NCBI GenBank assembly: GCA_025055255.1
Contig: JANWYI010000016.1
Location: forward strand, 19,195 to 67,983
Origin: Anaerolineae bacterium
GTDB lineage: Bacteria; Chloroflexota; Anaerolineae; Aggregatilineales; UBA2796
Length of the DNA stretch: 48,789 nt
Reading direction: 5' to 3'
Below are positions 25,539-34,437 of the stretch, in pieces. Numbering within the stretch: position 1 is the first letter of the stretch; the number at the start of each line of letters is the position of its first letter. The notes under the pieces are model-generated. The model worked only from the letters and a program-made list of their open reading frames with translations, did no database searches and was not told the origin of the DNA. The position numbers were made by a program, and so were the translations under genes.

Positions 25539-26324
25539 GTGACATCGCTGGTAACCGATCAGGGCATCATACACTATGAGGCTTACGGACGTGGGCGTCC
25601 TGTCATCTTGCTGCACGGCTGGATGGAGTCATGGTCGGTCTGGCGGCAAACTATCGAGGCGCTTGGCAAGGAGTTCCGCACCTACGCGCTCGACTTTTGG
25701 GGCTTTGGCGAATCAGTTGGCAAAAGCTACACAGTGGACACTTATGTCGAGATGGTTAACCAATTCCTAGACCGTCTCGGCATTGTCAAAGCGCCGCTAA
25801 TCGGGCATTCAATGGGCGGCACAGTGTCGCTCAGCACTGCCATGCGCTACCCTGAGAAAGTTGTCAAAGTTGCTGTGATTGGCTCGCCTATTCATGGCAG
25901 CTCGCTGAACATTTTGCTTAAACTCTCAGGTATTCCTGCTATTGCGGCGCTGCTCTTCCGCATGCCGCCTGTGCTCAATTTCTTCACGCTGATTGGCGGC
26001 TACTTAACAACTCCGCGCGCGGGCTACCAATTTTACCGCCAAGTGCGCGCCGAGATGTCGCAAGTCTCCATGCACTCTTTCTTTCAAAGCATTGGCACAC
26101 TGCGCCGCACGGACTTGCGTCCACATTTGAGCAAAATTCGCCCGCCAACGCTCGGAATCTACGGCAGGTGGGACTTTATTGTGCATCCCAATCAGGCAAA
26201 GGTGCTCCAAAAAGGCGTGCCACACGCTAAGACCCTGATGTACCCTGACGCAGGTCACTTGCCCATGATGGACACACCTGACCGCCTGATCCGCGACATC
26301 CGCGAGTTCCTGCTGGCAAAGTAA
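25539..26324 (+). CDS. Alpha/beta hydrolase
   Basis: This 261-residue soluble hydrolase has the oxyanion loop LLHGWMES, the nucleophile Ser91 in LIGHSMGG, the acid Asp212 in YGRWDFIV, and His240 in DAGHLPMMD. It resembles the epoxide hydrolase/esterase/MhpC group; the substrate is unknown. The start is GTG with AGGAG about 10 bases upstream. It follows the GTPase gene by 81 bases on the same strand. Its stop codon is 3 bases from the convergent sufU stop, and a 5-bp hairpin covers both. Confidence 0.9.
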   Translation: MTSLVTDQGIIHYEAYGRGRPVILLHGWMESWSVWRQTIEALGKEFRTYALDFWGFGESVGKSYTVDTYVEMVNQFLDRLGIVKAPLIGHSMGGTVSLSTAMRYPEKVVKVAVIGSPIHGSSLNILLKLSGIPAIAALLFRMPPVLNFFTLIGGYLTTPRAGYQFYRQVRAEMSQVSMHSFFQSIGTLRRTDLRPHLSKIRPPTLGIYGRWDFIVHPNQAKVLQKGVPHAKTLMYPDAGHLPMMDTPDRLIRDIREFLLAK

Positions 26325-26327
26325 GGC

Positions 26328-26723
26328 TCAGCCTTGCGGCGCGTGTTCAGCGCGATATTTGCGCTCAGCGGCTTTCGCAGTGTTCAGCGCAAGGGTAGCA
26401 CATTTCGGACGCGAGATCACCACCTCGCGTCCGATCTCATCAATGAAAGCGTCAACGTCCATCTCGCGCACTTCGCTCAGCGTCATGCCGATTAGCATCT
26501 CAGTGAGCATGGACGCAGCTGCCTGTGAGATCGTACAACCTTCGCCTTCAAAGCTGGCGGCGATCACACGCTCATCAGCGTCCACTTTTAGGTAAATAGT
26601 CACGATATCGCCGCAGCCCGGATTGCCGCCTTTGATCGAGACCGTTGCATCTTCCATTTTGTAGCGATTGCGCGGATTCTCATAGTGATCCAGCAAGTTT
26701 TCGATGTAGAACTGCTTATCCAT
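26328..26723 (-). CDS. sufU: SufU-type iron-sulfur scaffold / sulfur transfer protein
   Basis: This 131-residue member of the IscU/SufU superfamily has Cys37 and Asp39 in GNPGCGD, Cys63 in GEGCTISQAA, and Cys108 in RPKCATL. These are the zinc or cluster ligands of the family. In Gram-positive SUF systems SufU shuttles sulfur from SufS to SufBCD. No sufS cysteine desulfurase is in this operon; a rhodanese-family protein is encoded in its place just upstream. ATG 26723 was chosen over a GTG two codons upstream. It is the last gene of the suf operon. Confidence 0.92.
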   Translation of the reverse strand: MDKQFYIENLLDHYENPRNRYKMEDATVSIKGGNPGCGDIVTIYLKVDADERVIAASFEGEGCTISQAAASMLTEMLIGMTLSEVREMDVDAFIDEIGREVVISRPKCATLALNTAKAAERKYRAEHAPQG

Positions 26724-26743
26724 GCTCACTCGCCTTTGCTAAG

Positions 26744-27619
26744 TTATGGACGCTCAATAGGTGCGCCGACCAAATTGCCCCACTCTGTCCATGAGCCGTC
26801 GTAGTTGCGCACCTTCGGATAGCCCAGCAGATAGTGTAGCACAAACCATGTGTGGCTGCTGCGCTCGCCGATGCGGCAATAGGTAATCACGTCATCTTCA
26901 GGCTTCAAGCCAACTTGCCCTTCGTAGATGGCGCGCAGCTCCTCAGCGCTCTTGAAAGTGCCGTCTTCGTTGGCAGCTGTTGCCCATGGCACGTTCTTCG
27001 CGCCTGGGATGTGCCCGCCACGCAGCGCGCCTTCCTGAGGATATGCCTCCATGTGCAGCAACTCGCCGCTGTACTCCTTTGGACTGCGCACGTCAATCAG
27101 TGGCAGGCGCGCCATGCTATGCGCTAGGACTTGGTCACGGAAGGCGCGGAATGTGCGATCATCGCGCTCAGGTGCCACGTAATGAGCGCGCGGATAGCTC
27201 GGCTTTTCGCGCGTTAACGGACGCCCTTCGTCAATCCACTTTTTGCGCCCGCCATCCATGATTCGCGCTTTGGTGTGTCCAAATAGCTGGAAGACCCAGA
27301 AAGCATAGCACGCCCACCAGTTATTCTTGTCACCATAGAAGACAACTGTGGTATCGTTGCTAATGCCGTTGCTCGCCATCAGCTCGGCAAAGCGCGCGCT
27401 ATCAAGATAGTCGCGGCGCAGCTGATCGTTCAAGTCGCGCATCCAGTCGAGCTGAATGGCGCCTGGAATGTGCCCTTGATCGTAGAGTAAGATGTCCTCA
27501 TTCGACTCAACTAGGCGAACGCTTGGATCGTTCAAATGGTCGGCTACCCACTGTGTGCTGACTAGCGCCTCTGGATGTACATAGCCTTTTGCAGCGATAT
27601 TCGGGTCGATCTCAGTCAT
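26744..27619 (-). CDS. Thiosulfate/3-mercaptopyruvate sulfurtransferase (tandem rhodanese)
   Basis: This 291-residue protein has two rhodanese domains: an inactive N-terminal one (about 15-140, including [11 protein letters not shown]) and a catalytic C-terminal one (about 155-288) with Cys248 in YCRIGERS. The C-R-x-G-E-R loop fits thiosulfate sulfurtransferase better than mercaptopyruvate sulfurtransferase. Located between sufD and sufU with short gaps, it could supply or handle persulfide sulfur for Fe-S assembly; this is inferred from context. No cysteine desulfurase gene is in the operon. Confidence 0.92.
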   Translation of the reverse strand: MTEIDPNIAAKGYVHPEALVSTQWVADHLNDPSVRLVESNEDILLYDQGHIPGAIQLDWMRDLNDQLRRDYLDSARFAELMASNGISNDTTVVFYGDKNNWWACYAFWVFQLFGHTKARIMDGGRKKWIDEGRPLTREKPSYPRAHYVAPERDDRTFRAFRDQVLAHSMARLPLIDVRSPKEYSGELLHMEAYPQEGALRGGHIPGAKNVPWATAANEDGTFKSAEELRAIYEGQVGLKPEDDVITYCRIGERSSHTWFVLHYLLGYPKVRNYDGSWTEWGNLVGAPIERP

Positions 27620-27635
27620 GACAATCTCCCTTCGG

Positions 27636-28982
27636 TCAGACAGGTTGTGCTACACGCTCAAGTTTCTCTTCAATGTGCGCCGTCAGACGCGCCCGCACCT
27701 CTTCAAAAGGAATGCGCTGCATGATCGGGTCGAAGAAGCCTGCCACGATCAGCCGCTCAGCATCTTGGCGCGTCATTCCGCGCGACATCAAGTAGAAAAT
27801 CGGCTCGTCTTCTAACTTGCCGACGGTCGCTGCGTGTGTGCAACGCACGTCATTTGCCTCGATCTCCAGACCAGGAATAGAGTCAGCGCGCGCCTCAGGA
27901 CTTAGCACAAGATTGCGGTTCGCTTGAAAGCCGTCGGTCTTCTGGGCGTGCGGCAGCACCTTGATCATGCCTTGCCAGACCGTGCGCGCCTGATCCTTCA
28001 GCGCGCCTTTGAAGAGCAGGTCACTTGTGGTATGCGGCGCGTTATGATTCTGCTGTGTATCATGGTCAAAGAACTGATGACCATCAGCGAAGAATAGACC
28101 TGACATGCGTCCAAAAGCGCCTTCGCCGTCTAGCTCGATCTCGGCGAACTGTTTGACGAAACGTCCGCCCATAGTGCCGATGATCCAGTCCAACTGTGCG
28201 CCTGCTGCCACGCGCGCGCGCTCATGGCGGATATCATTGGCGTTGCGCGCCCAGTCCTGCAACGAGACGAAGCGTAGATTGGCACGTTCGCCGAGAATCA
28301 GCTCGGTCATGCCGATATACGCCATATGTTCAGGCGCCTCAGCCGAGAGATACTCATGCAGATAGGTGACCTGCGCGCCTTCTTCTAGCACGACCAGCAC
28401 ATGCCCTAGTGATAAGCCGCTTGTCGTATTATAGAAGACGCTGTGCAGTGGCAACTCGATAACTGTGCCGCGCGGCACATACAGGAAGACGCCATGCGTC
28501 CAGAACGCGGCATGCATCGCTGCGAACTTGTCCTCATTTGGATGGACAGCCGTTGTCATCAAATGCTTGCGCAAAAGTTCCTCGTGCTGGCAGACAGCCG
28601 TCTCAAAGTCGCAGAAGATGACGCCTTGCGCCTTGAGTGCGTCGCTCAGCTCGCTATGCACAATTTTGCCGTCTACAGCGGCGATCAAGCCGCCTTGCGC
28701 GTCGCCGATCAGCGGCGCGAGATTCTCGGCTGGGATTGCCTCAATGCCTGCTGACGTGCCATACACGACTCTGCCTGCTTGTTCCCAGCGGATAGTCGTG
28801 TAGTCAGTGCGCCGCCATGCCTCGCTCTGCAAAGACGGCATGTTCAGCGTATCGTAGAGTTCCCACGCTGTCAGACGTGCATTTAGCAGCCAAGACGGCT
28901 CATTCTTAGCAGCGCTCAGCTGCTCCACCATCTCACGAGTTAACTTAGGCGCGATCAGTTTGTTGCGTGTGCGTAGAGTCAC
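27636..28982 (-). CDS. sufD: Fe-S cluster assembly protein SufD
   Basis: This 448-residue SufB/SufD-family beta-helix protein is the partner of SufB in the SufBC2D scaffold. Typical segments are [73 protein letters not shown], and C-terminal [20 protein letters not shown]. The start is GTG with GGAG about 10 bases before it. It is separated from sufB by 95 bases that hold an 11-bp hairpin, and followed by the sulfurtransferase after 16 bases. It contains no intein, unlike sufB. Confidence 0.95.
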   Translation of the reverse strand: MTLRTRNKLIAPKLTREMVEQLSAAKNEPSWLLNARLTAWELYDTLNMPSLQSEAWRRTDYTTIRWEQAGRVVYGTSAGIEAIPAENLAPLIGDAQGGLIAAVDGKIVHSELSDALKAQGVIFCDFETAVCQHEELLRKHLMTTAVHPNEDKFAAMHAAFWTHGVFLYVPRGTVIELPLHSVFYNTTSGLSLGHVLVVLEEGAQVTYLHEYLSAEAPEHMAYIGMTELILGERANLRFVSLQDWARNANDIRHERARVAAGAQLDWIIGTMGGRFVKQFAEIELDGEGAFGRMSGLFFADGHQFFDHDTQQNHNAPHTTSDLLFKGALKDQARTVWQGMIKVLPHAQKTDGFQANRNLVLSPEARADSIPGLEIEANDVRCTHAATVGKLEDEPIFYLMSRGMTRQDAERLIVAGFFDPIMQRIPFEEVRARLTAHIEEKLERVAQPV

Positions 28983-29023
28983 GGTTCAACTTTCTCCGCG
29001 TCAGTACCATCTTGTAACTTCAG

Positions 29024-29053
29024 GCAGAAGGCGGACTGTCCGCCGCCTTCTGC
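29024..29053. repeat. 11-bp hairpin in the sufB-sufD gap
   Basis: GCAGAAGGCGG (29024-29034) pairs perfectly with CCGCCTTCTGC (29043-29053) across 8 bases, and an alternative inner pairing GGCGGA/TCCGCC is possible. It lies in the suf transcript between sufB and sufD. On the plus strand it is followed by ATTTTTG, but on the coding strand by no U-run. It could tune sufD expression or protect the upstream message. Confidence 0.65.
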
Positions 29054-29077
29054 ATTTTTGCTCTACGGTTCAGCGGC

Positions 29078-32000
29078 TTAGCCGACTGAGCCTTCCATTT
29101 GCAGCTGTACAAGGCGATAGAGCTCGATGCTGTACTCTGCTGGCAGCTCTTTAGCAACTGGCTCAATGAAGCCGCTCACAATCATCGCATTTGCTGTATC
29201 CTCGTCAATGCCGCGCGACATCATGTAGAAGAGCTGCTCTTCGTTCACCTTGCTCACAGACGCCTCATGCCCAATGGTGACGTCTTTCTCGTCAATCTCA
29301 ATGGACGGATAGGTGTCAGTGCGGCTCAGCTCGTCCATCAGCAGCGCGTCGCAGACCACTGTAGACTTGCTGCCGACCGCGCCTTCGTTCACCTTCAGCA
29401 AGCCGCGATAGCTGCTGCGTCCGCCGTGCATCGAGATGGACTTGCTGATGACGCGGCTCGTGGTGTGCGGCGCAGCGTGGACGATCTTAGCGCCTGCGTC
29501 TTGGTGCTGACCCTTGCCGGCGAAGGCGATTGAGAGTACCTCGCCATGCGCGCCTGGCTCTACAAGGTAGACAGCAGGGTACTTCATGGTCAGCTTTGAA
29601 TTGTGGACGATGAAGCCCTGCGAGACGAAGTTACCTGTCCCTTCTACTTCGATATCCCACGTCGGCACAGGCACAGAGGCTTCAGAGACCGTAACCTTCG
29701 CCACTTCGAGCTGGTCGCCTAGGGCGATATTGGAGCGCCCAGTCCTGCGGTTGACTGTTGTTCGCAGCGTGCAACGCTCAGCCTTTTCGCGCAGCGCTGA
29801 GCTGATGTGCGGCAATAGACGCGAGTCAATACGCGCTTCAAGGCGGTAAGCGCCGTGCGCTGTGACACGGTTGCCCATGATCACCACCTCGCGTGGCTGA
29901 TCGAACTCAGTGTACAGGCGTGCAGGGATGCCGAGCGTGGTCAGCACATCTGCCATGTCCTGCAGCAAGGCGCGGTTGCTGGACTTCCAGCTGAAGCGCC
30001 GCTTAGCGCTGATCACACTTCCATCAGCGTCGAGGTAGCCTGCCACGAATGCCAAGCGCTGCGACTCAGGCAATGAATAGACCCAGCTTGGCACGCGCTT
30101 CTCGCCTGCCTCGCCCGTGAAGCCGTTCAGGACAAAAAGCTCAGCCAGTTCTTCCTTGCTCCACGCCAGATGGACGCCGTCAGCGCGCTCAGTTGGCTCT
30201 ACCTCAACAATTGCGCTCATTGTGCTAACCAAGCGTCCGCGTGCGCGGTCTGAGCGCGGCGTTGAAAAGCCGACTTTGGCAAAGCGGATCGCGTCGGACG
30301 TTTGTGCCATCTTTAGCTCAAGGTTGCCGTCACCCAGCCAGTAGCCGAACAGCCACATGAGGTCGTCCGTTGTGTACTCTGGGACGCTCAACCGCGACTG
30401 GCGCTGACGCTCCATGACTAAATTGTCATCGTACTGGTCAGACGACTCGAACTTAGTCAGCAGGGACGGCATCTTCAGGCGATACGGGACGCCGTAGTCC
30501 AGTGAGGTGAGCGGGATCAGCGTCTTCTTGAGGTGATCGGCGCGCACATAGCCCAGGCGGTAGCGCCCTAACTTCTCCGGCGCCTTCGGATCGTAAATGT
30601 ATGAGTAGAACGGATGATTAGCTGTGACGCGCAAGCGCCGTGCACCCGCTGAGACCTCATGCACAGGCTGATAGCCTGAGAAGCGCTTGGCAAGCACCTT
30701 GCGGAAGCACAACGTCTGATTCTGCTCATCCCACGAGAGGACAAGGTCGCCTACGTTGACCTGCTCAATCGGCTTCACGCCTTCGGGCGTGGTCACAGTC
30801 GAGCCTTCCGCCAAACAGCCAATATTGCAGTCAACCCATTCCATTACTGCGTCTTGGTACGCCACAGCGCGCTTAGTGACTAAGTTGTAGACATTGTTTG
30901 ACCAGTTCTGGATCGTTGTATAGCGTGCGCGCCCGCCGCGCTTGACAATGATCTCAACGACTGCGCTGTGCAGACTGTCCGAGCTATAGGTAGGCGCCGT
31001 GCAGTTGTGAACGGCGAAGCCTCTCACCACGTAGGCGTTCGGCGCGTGAGTCAGCTCAAAGTTATAGACAGGTCCTTCATAGGGCTGCTGGCTGATCCGC
31101 TTGATCGGGACGAGGAAGTAATTCTGCGTACGGTGCACTCTGCTCTGCTGCTTGTCGGGCGAGTAGTGCAGGATGTACTGGTCGCGCTGTGCTACCTCGC
31201 GCCCTTGAATCGTATCCTTGCCGCTCTTGCGCACGTTGATCGTGGCGTAATAGCCTTGACGAGCCAAAAGCTCCTGAAGCTGCCACGCCAGAGTTTGTGA
31301 GGCAGTTGTGGCGCGCATCATCAAGCCCTTGCGCTTGCGGTAGACGCTGCCGTTGCCTTTGAAGTACGTCTCCAGCAAGTGCGCCTGCCGCTCAACAGGC
31401 TGCTCCATGACCGCCTTGCTGAGCTGCTTGGTCGCGGCGTCCTTGCCGCAATGCTCAAGGCACAAGTCCATTAAAGGCTGCGAGTAGACGCGCACTTCAA
31501 CGCTGTGGCGTCCCTTCTGAGCGATCTCCATCACTGTCTTGCCCGCCACGCGCTCAATCAGCGCCTTGACCTCATCAATGCTCTCGCACTCAGCCTCGTT
31601 AAAGCTGAACGCAACCACAGGCTGATTGAGCGTCTTGTGGACATAAGCAGAGCCTTTGGCGAGGTAATAGCCGAGCAGCCGCATGACATCAATAGTCAGG
31701 CGCGGATCAGGGCGCGTGAGCTTAGCAATTGGGAAGACTAAGAAATCGCCCTCTTGCAGCTCACCTGCAGGCAGGAATTGCAGCGTGGTGCGCTCTAACA
31801 GCGCGCTATCTACCTCTGGCTTGCGGTTTGGCTTGCGCGCGTCGCGCTTGACTCGCACTGTCTCACGCTTGACTGCCAAGACAGGATGCTCAGGCGTCAG
31901 GCGGAATGTGTTGGCGGCTGAGAGCGGCTGAATCACCACCAAATTGCCCTTGAATGGGCGTGCGCGCACGCTCTGCACTACGCCTTGACAGCCGTCACTG

Positions 32001-32809
32001 TTCAGGACAGCGTCGCCGGGCTTGATTGCCTCAATGTTAACCCAGCGGTCGCCCAAACTGACCTGCTCGCCGGGCGGCAAGCAGCCCTCAACGTAATGCA
32101 CAGAGGCGCCTTCGTCCACGATGATCAGCGTACGCTCAAACTGACCCATGTTGGTCGTGTTGATGCGGAAGTACGCCTGTAGTGGCATTTCCACATGCAC
32201 GCCCTTCGGCACGTAAATGAACGAGCCGCCTGACCAGACCGCGCTGTTAAGCGCCGCAAACTTGTTGTCGGTAGGCGGAATAACTGTTGCCCAGTATTCG
32301 CGGAACAGGTCAGGATACTGCTTGAGAGCGCTATCCGTGTCGAGAAAAATCACGCCTTTGGCTTCCAAGTCCTTGCGGATCGAATGGTAGACCACTTCAG
32401 ACTCGAATTGAGCGCCTGCGCCTGCCAAGAACTTGCGCTCTGCCTCTGGAATGCCCAGACGATCAAAAGTGTACTTGATTTCCTCTGGCACTTCGTCCCA
32501 AGAGCGCAGCTGACGGTCTGTGGCGCGCACATAGTAGTAAATATCATCGAAGTCAATGCCGCTCAAGTCGCCGCCCCAAGTTGGCATCGGCTTGCGATAG
32601 AAAATTTCTAGCGAGCGCAGGCGGAAGTCGCGCATCCACTGCGGCTCACCTTTCATCTCGCTGATTGCAGCGACTACTTCACGGCTCAAGCCCTTCTGCG
32701 CCTTGAAGACGTAGCGCTCTGGCACATGGAAGCCGTACTTTTCATCGTAGTTCTGCTTCAGCTCAGCCAACTGCTGATTCGGATCAGGCTGCATCACTTG
32801 CTCACTCAT
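29078..32809 (-). CDS. sufB: Fe-S cluster assembly protein SufB with two inteins
   Basis: The precursor is 1243 residues; removing two in-frame inteins leaves a normal SufB of 477 residues. Extein 1 is residues 1-242, ending GASVHYVEG. Extein 2 is 603-664 ([12 protein letters not shown] to [12 protein letters not shown]). Extein 3 is 1071-1243 ([20 protein letters not shown] to the end). Both insertions hit highly conserved SufB blocks. SufB works with SufC and SufD to assemble Fe-S clusters, so a working protein requires both splicing reactions. ATG is preceded by GAGGG at 7 bases, 35 bases after sufC. The later residues, [20 protein letters not shown], are classic SufB. Confidence 0.97.
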   Translation of the reverse strand: MSEQVMQPDPNQQLAELKQNYDEKYGFHVPERYVFKAQKGLSREVVAAISEMKGEPQWMRDFRLRSLEIFYRKPMPTWGGDLSGIDFDDIYYYVRATDRQLRSWDEVPEEIKYTFDRLGIPEAERKFLAGAGAQFESEVVYHSIRKDLEAKGVIFLDTDSALKQYPDLFREYWATVIPPTDNKFAALNSAVWSGGSFIYVPKGVHVEMPLQAYFRINTTNMGQFERTLIIVDEGASVHYVEGCLPPGEQVSLGDRWVNIEAIKPGDAVLNSDGCQGVVQSVRARPFKGNLVVIQPLSAANTFRLTPEHPVLAVKRETVRVKRDARKPNRKPEVDSALLERTTLQFLPAGELQEGDFLVFPIAKLTRPDPRLTIDVMRLLGYYLAKGSAYVHKTLNQPVVAFSFNEAECESIDEVKALIERVAGKTVMEIAQKGRHSVEVRVYSQPLMDLCLEHCGKDAATKQLSKAVMEQPVERQAHLLETYFKGNGSVYRKRKGLMMRATTASQTLAWQLQELLARQGYYATINVRKSGKDTIQGREVAQRDQYILHYSPDKQQSRVHRTQNYFLVPIKRISQQPYEGPVYNFELTHAPNAYVVRGFAVHNCTAPTYSSDSLHSAVVEIIVKRGGRARYTTIQNWSNNVYNLVTKRAVAYQDAVMEWVDCNIGCLAEGSTVTTPEGVKPIEQVNVGDLVLSWDEQNQTLCFRKVLAKRFSGYQPVHEVSAGARRLRVTANHPFYSYIYDPKAPEKLGRYRLGYVRADHLKKTLIPLTSLDYGVPYRLKMPSLLTKFESSDQYDDNLVMERQRQSRLSVPEYTTDDLMWLFGYWLGDGNLELKMAQTSDAIRFAKVGFSTPRSDRARGRLVSTMSAIVEVEPTERADGVHLAWSKEELAELFVLNGFTGEAGEKRVPSWVYSLPESQRLAFVAGYLDADGSVISAKRRFSWKSSNRALLQDMADVLTTLGIPARLYTEFDQPREVVIMGNRVTAHGAYRLEARIDSRLLPHISSALREKAERCTLRTTVNRRTGRSNIALGDQLEVAKVTVSEASVPVPTWDIEVEGTGNFVSQGFIVHNSKLTMKYPAVYLVEPGAHGEVLSIAFAGKGQHQDAGAKIVHAAPHTTSRVISKSISMHGGRSSYRGLLKVNEGAVGSKSTVVCDALLMDELSRTDTYPSIEIDEKDVTIGHEASVSKVNEEQLFYMMSRGIDEDTANAMIVSGFIEPVAKELPAEYSIELYRLVQLQMEGSVG
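29600..30817 (-). other. SufB intein 2 (Cys665-Asn1070) with intact LAGLIDADG motifs
   Basis: This 406-residue intein sits between NIG and SKLTMKYP of SufB. Splicing block A starts [17 protein letters not shown]; block B has TANHPF (Thr729, His732); the C-terminal blocks are [21 protein letters not shown]-like, ending His-Asn, with Ser1071 as the +1 nucleophile. The central endonuclease has both LAGLIDADG helices with acidic residues: [11 protein letters not shown] (Asp827) and [12 protein letters not shown] (Asp929). It therefore appears able to splice and possibly to home. Confidence 0.95.
31004..32083 (-). other. SufB intein 1 (Cys243-Asn602) with degenerate LAGLIDADG motifs
   Basis: This 360-residue intein sits between VHYVEG and CTAPTYSS of SufB. 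Block A is [20 protein letters not shown]; block B is LTPEHPV (Thr305, His308); the end is [10 protein letters not shown] through VVRGFAVHN, with Cys603 as the +1 nucleophile. Splicing residues are all present. In the endonuclease, the first helix reads [10 protein letters not shown], with Lys385 where an acidic residue is expected, and the second [12 protein letters not shown], with Asn486 in place of Asp. Cleavage activity is probably lost while splicing is kept. Confidence 0.95.
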
Positions 32810-32844
32810 TGGATTCCCTCATCCATGCACTCATCTTGCGATTG

Positions 32845-33615
32845 TCAGGCAGCCGCGTACTTCTCAGCCACCCAGTCGTAGCCTTCTTGCTGAATCTTCT
32901 CAGCCAGCTCAAAGCCGCCTTCTTCCACAATGCGCCCGTCATACATCACGTGCACGAACTGCGGCTTAATGTAGTTCAGGAATTGCTCATAGTGCGTGAT
33001 GACCAAGACGCCCAAGTTCGGTCCGATCAGTTTATTCACGCCTTCAGCGACCACGCGCAGTGCATCAATATCCAGACCGCTGTCCGTCTCATCCAAGATG
33101 GCAATCTTCGGCTCTAGCGTGGCAAGCTGTAGAATCTCAGCGCGTTTTTTCTCGCCGCCACTGAAGCCGTCGTTTAGGTAGCGTCCAGCAAAGCTCGGAT
33201 CGATCTTGAGCATTTGCATCTTGCCCAGCAGCAGGCGGCGAAAGTCCTGAATGCTGATGCCCTTATCTTCGGGATTCGCTTCCTTGCGCCGCGCATTGAT
33301 CGCAGCGCGCAAGAAGTTTGCCAGCGTCACGCCTGGCACAGCCACAGGATACTGGAAGGCAAGGAACAAGCCGGCGCGGCTGCGCTGATCTGGCTCCATC
33401 TCGAGCACATCTTGCCCGTCAAAAATGATCTGCCCTTCGTCAACTGTATAGGCAGGATGTCCCATTAAGGCGTAGGCAAGCGTGCTCTTGCCTGAGCCGT
33501 TGCGTCCCATCAAGGCATGAATTTCGCCTTGCCGTATGGTCAGGTTCACGCCTTTCAAAATTGGCTTGCCGTCTATGCTCACGTGCAAATTGCGGATTTC
33601 GAGAACAGCGGTCAT
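32845..33615 (-). CDS. sufC: SufC, ABC-type ATPase of Fe-S assembly
   Basis: This 256-residue cytoplasmic ATPase has Walker A GRNGSGKST, Q-loop FLAFQYPVAVPGV, signature FSGGEKKRAE, and Walker B IAILDETDSGLD, the latter two being SufC-specific. It drives conformational change of SufB-SufD during cluster assembly. ATG 33615 was preferred over one 11 codons upstream because VLEIRNLHVSIDGKPIL is the usual N-terminus and AGGAGG lies 11 bases before it. It is the first gene of the suf operon, with a clear promoter about 60-90 bases upstream. Confidence 0.96.
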   Translation of the reverse strand: MTAVLEIRNLHVSIDGKPILKGVNLTIRQGEIHALMGRNGSGKSTLAYALMGHPAYTVDEGQIIFDGQDVLEMEPDQRSRAGLFLAFQYPVAVPGVTLANFLRAAINARRKEANPEDKGISIQDFRRLLLGKMQMLKIDPSFAGRYLNDGFSGGEKKRAEILQLATLEPKIAILDETDSGLDIDALRVVAEGVNKLIGPNLGVLVITHYEQFLNYIKPQFVHVMYDGRIVEEGGFELAEKIQQEGYDWVAEKYAAA

Positions 33616-33674
33616 TGGGCAAAACGCCTCCTCGTGTGTTAACTCCATTGAAGTGAAAAGTTCAGCTGGCTGAG

Positions 33675-33703
33675 AGTATAGCAGATTGACAAAAAAGTGT
33701 CAA
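33675..33703 (-). promoter_or_regulatory. Promoter of the suf operon
   Basis: The minus strand has a consensus TTGACA (33698-33703), a 17-base spacer and TATACT (33675-33680) preceded by TGC. Transcription would start near 33668, about 53 bases before the sufC ATG. This is the strongest promoter match in the window. Confidence 0.8.
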
Positions 33704-33704
33704 T
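33685..33704. promoter_or_regulatory. Operator-like palindrome overlapping the suf -35
   Basis: ATTGACA (33685-33691) and TGTCAAT (33698-33704) form a perfect 7-bp inverted repeat with a 6-base A-rich spacer. It covers the -35 and part of the spacer of the suf promoter, where a bound repressor would block RNA polymerase. SUF operons in other bacteria are commonly controlled by SufR or Rrf2-type regulators; no such gene is in the window, so the regulator is unknown. Confidence 0.5.
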
Positions 33705-33782
33705 TAAAAAGATAAATATAAAGAAAATCTGCGACAAGTAGCGTACTGCCCTCAACGGCGCGCCTGCGTCACGTGAGCGTGC

Positions 33783-33811
33783 TTGACAGATCGTTCGGAG
33801 CGATCTAGCAT
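33783..33811 (+). promoter_or_regulatory. Candidate promoter for the NUDIX-glyA/gcvT genes
   Basis: Consensus TTGACA (33783-33788), 17 bases, and TAGCAT (33806-33811). The spacer carries a 6-bp inverted repeat, AGATCG/CGATCT, with 7 bases between the arms. That arrangement could be an operator or chance. Transcription near 33818 gives a leader of about 128 bases. Confidence 0.45.
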
Positions 33812-33857
33812 AGCAGGTGAGAGGCATTCGTCCAACAGTATGTGCATTGGCTCAAAT

Positions 33858-33913
33858 AGATTGCTTAGTTTCGCAGTAGCGTGCGCAATACTGCCTCTGT
33901 GAGGAAGCAATCT
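33858..33913 (+). promoter_or_regulatory. Possible structured 5' leader upstream of the NUDIX gene
   Basis: AGATTGCTT (33858-33866) pairs with AAGCAATCT (33905-33913). Inside that loop, GCAGTA (33873-33878) pairs with TACTGC (33889-33894), and GCG/CGC can pair within. This nested stem lies in the predicted leader between the 33783 promoter and the ATG at 33946. It does not resemble the glycine or THF riboswitch consensus that I know. Confidence 0.35.
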
Positions 33914-33945
33914 TCTGCAGCACGAGCCTTTGGGAATAAGACACT

Positions 33946-34386
33946 ATGGGTACTATTGTGCGCAGTCCAGCTGTGCGAGCCGTGTTGCTCTACGAAGACC
34001 GATTCTTGCTAGTGCAACACCATAACTGCCTGCCAGAGACAATCGGCAAGTGGGGTTTGCCGGGAGGGCGCGTTGAGGCAAGCGATCCAAACCTTGAAGC
34101 GGCGCTCCACCGCGAGCTTTACGAAGAATTCGCTATGACAGCCGAGATCATCGGTTTCGTGGCGATGTACACTTACCGCGAGCGCGCTCATCACATCTAC
34201 TTTGCTCGTCCGCGCAGCCTGAACTTCAAGATCAACCGCAATGAAATCCTAGATATCACATGGTGGACGCTCGCTGAAGTAATGCAGTGCCACTCCAAAG
34301 GCAAACTGCACACAGGCTTTGAGCTGGCTGCTATCCGCGCCAGCCTTGCCCGCTATGGCAATCGTATCCACAGCAGCACTGCCTGA
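33946..34386 (+). CDS. NUDIX hydrolase
   Basis: This 146-residue protein has a NUDIX fold. GKWGLPGGRVEASDPNLE leads to HRELYEEFAM, the NUDIX helix. The box is slightly off consensus: Asp instead of Glu with one extra residue before RELYEE, and no Gly after EE. The metal-binding Glu residues of RELYEE are intact, so hydrolysis of a nucleoside diphosphate derivative is plausible; the substrate is unknown. It precedes the SHMT/GcvT fusion gene by 51 bases on the same strand and probably shares its transcript. Confidence 0.88.
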   Translation: MGTIVRSPAVRAVLLYEDRFLLVQHHNCLPETIGKWGLPGGRVEASDPNLEAALHRELYEEFAMTAEIIGFVAMYTYRERAHHIYFARPRSLNFKINRNEILDITWWTLAEVMQCHSKGKLHTGFELAAIRASLARYGNRIHSSTA

Positions 34387-34437
34387 GCATTGCGCGTCAT
34401 TGCCGTTACCGTTTCATAGTCCTCAATTGGAGAGAAT

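Noticed and set aside
33818-34437. Glycine riboswitch upstream of the SHMT/GcvT gene
   Set aside because: The leader lacks the paired aptamers and conserved cores of that class; only the nested stem at 33858-33913 was kept as an unnamed candidate.
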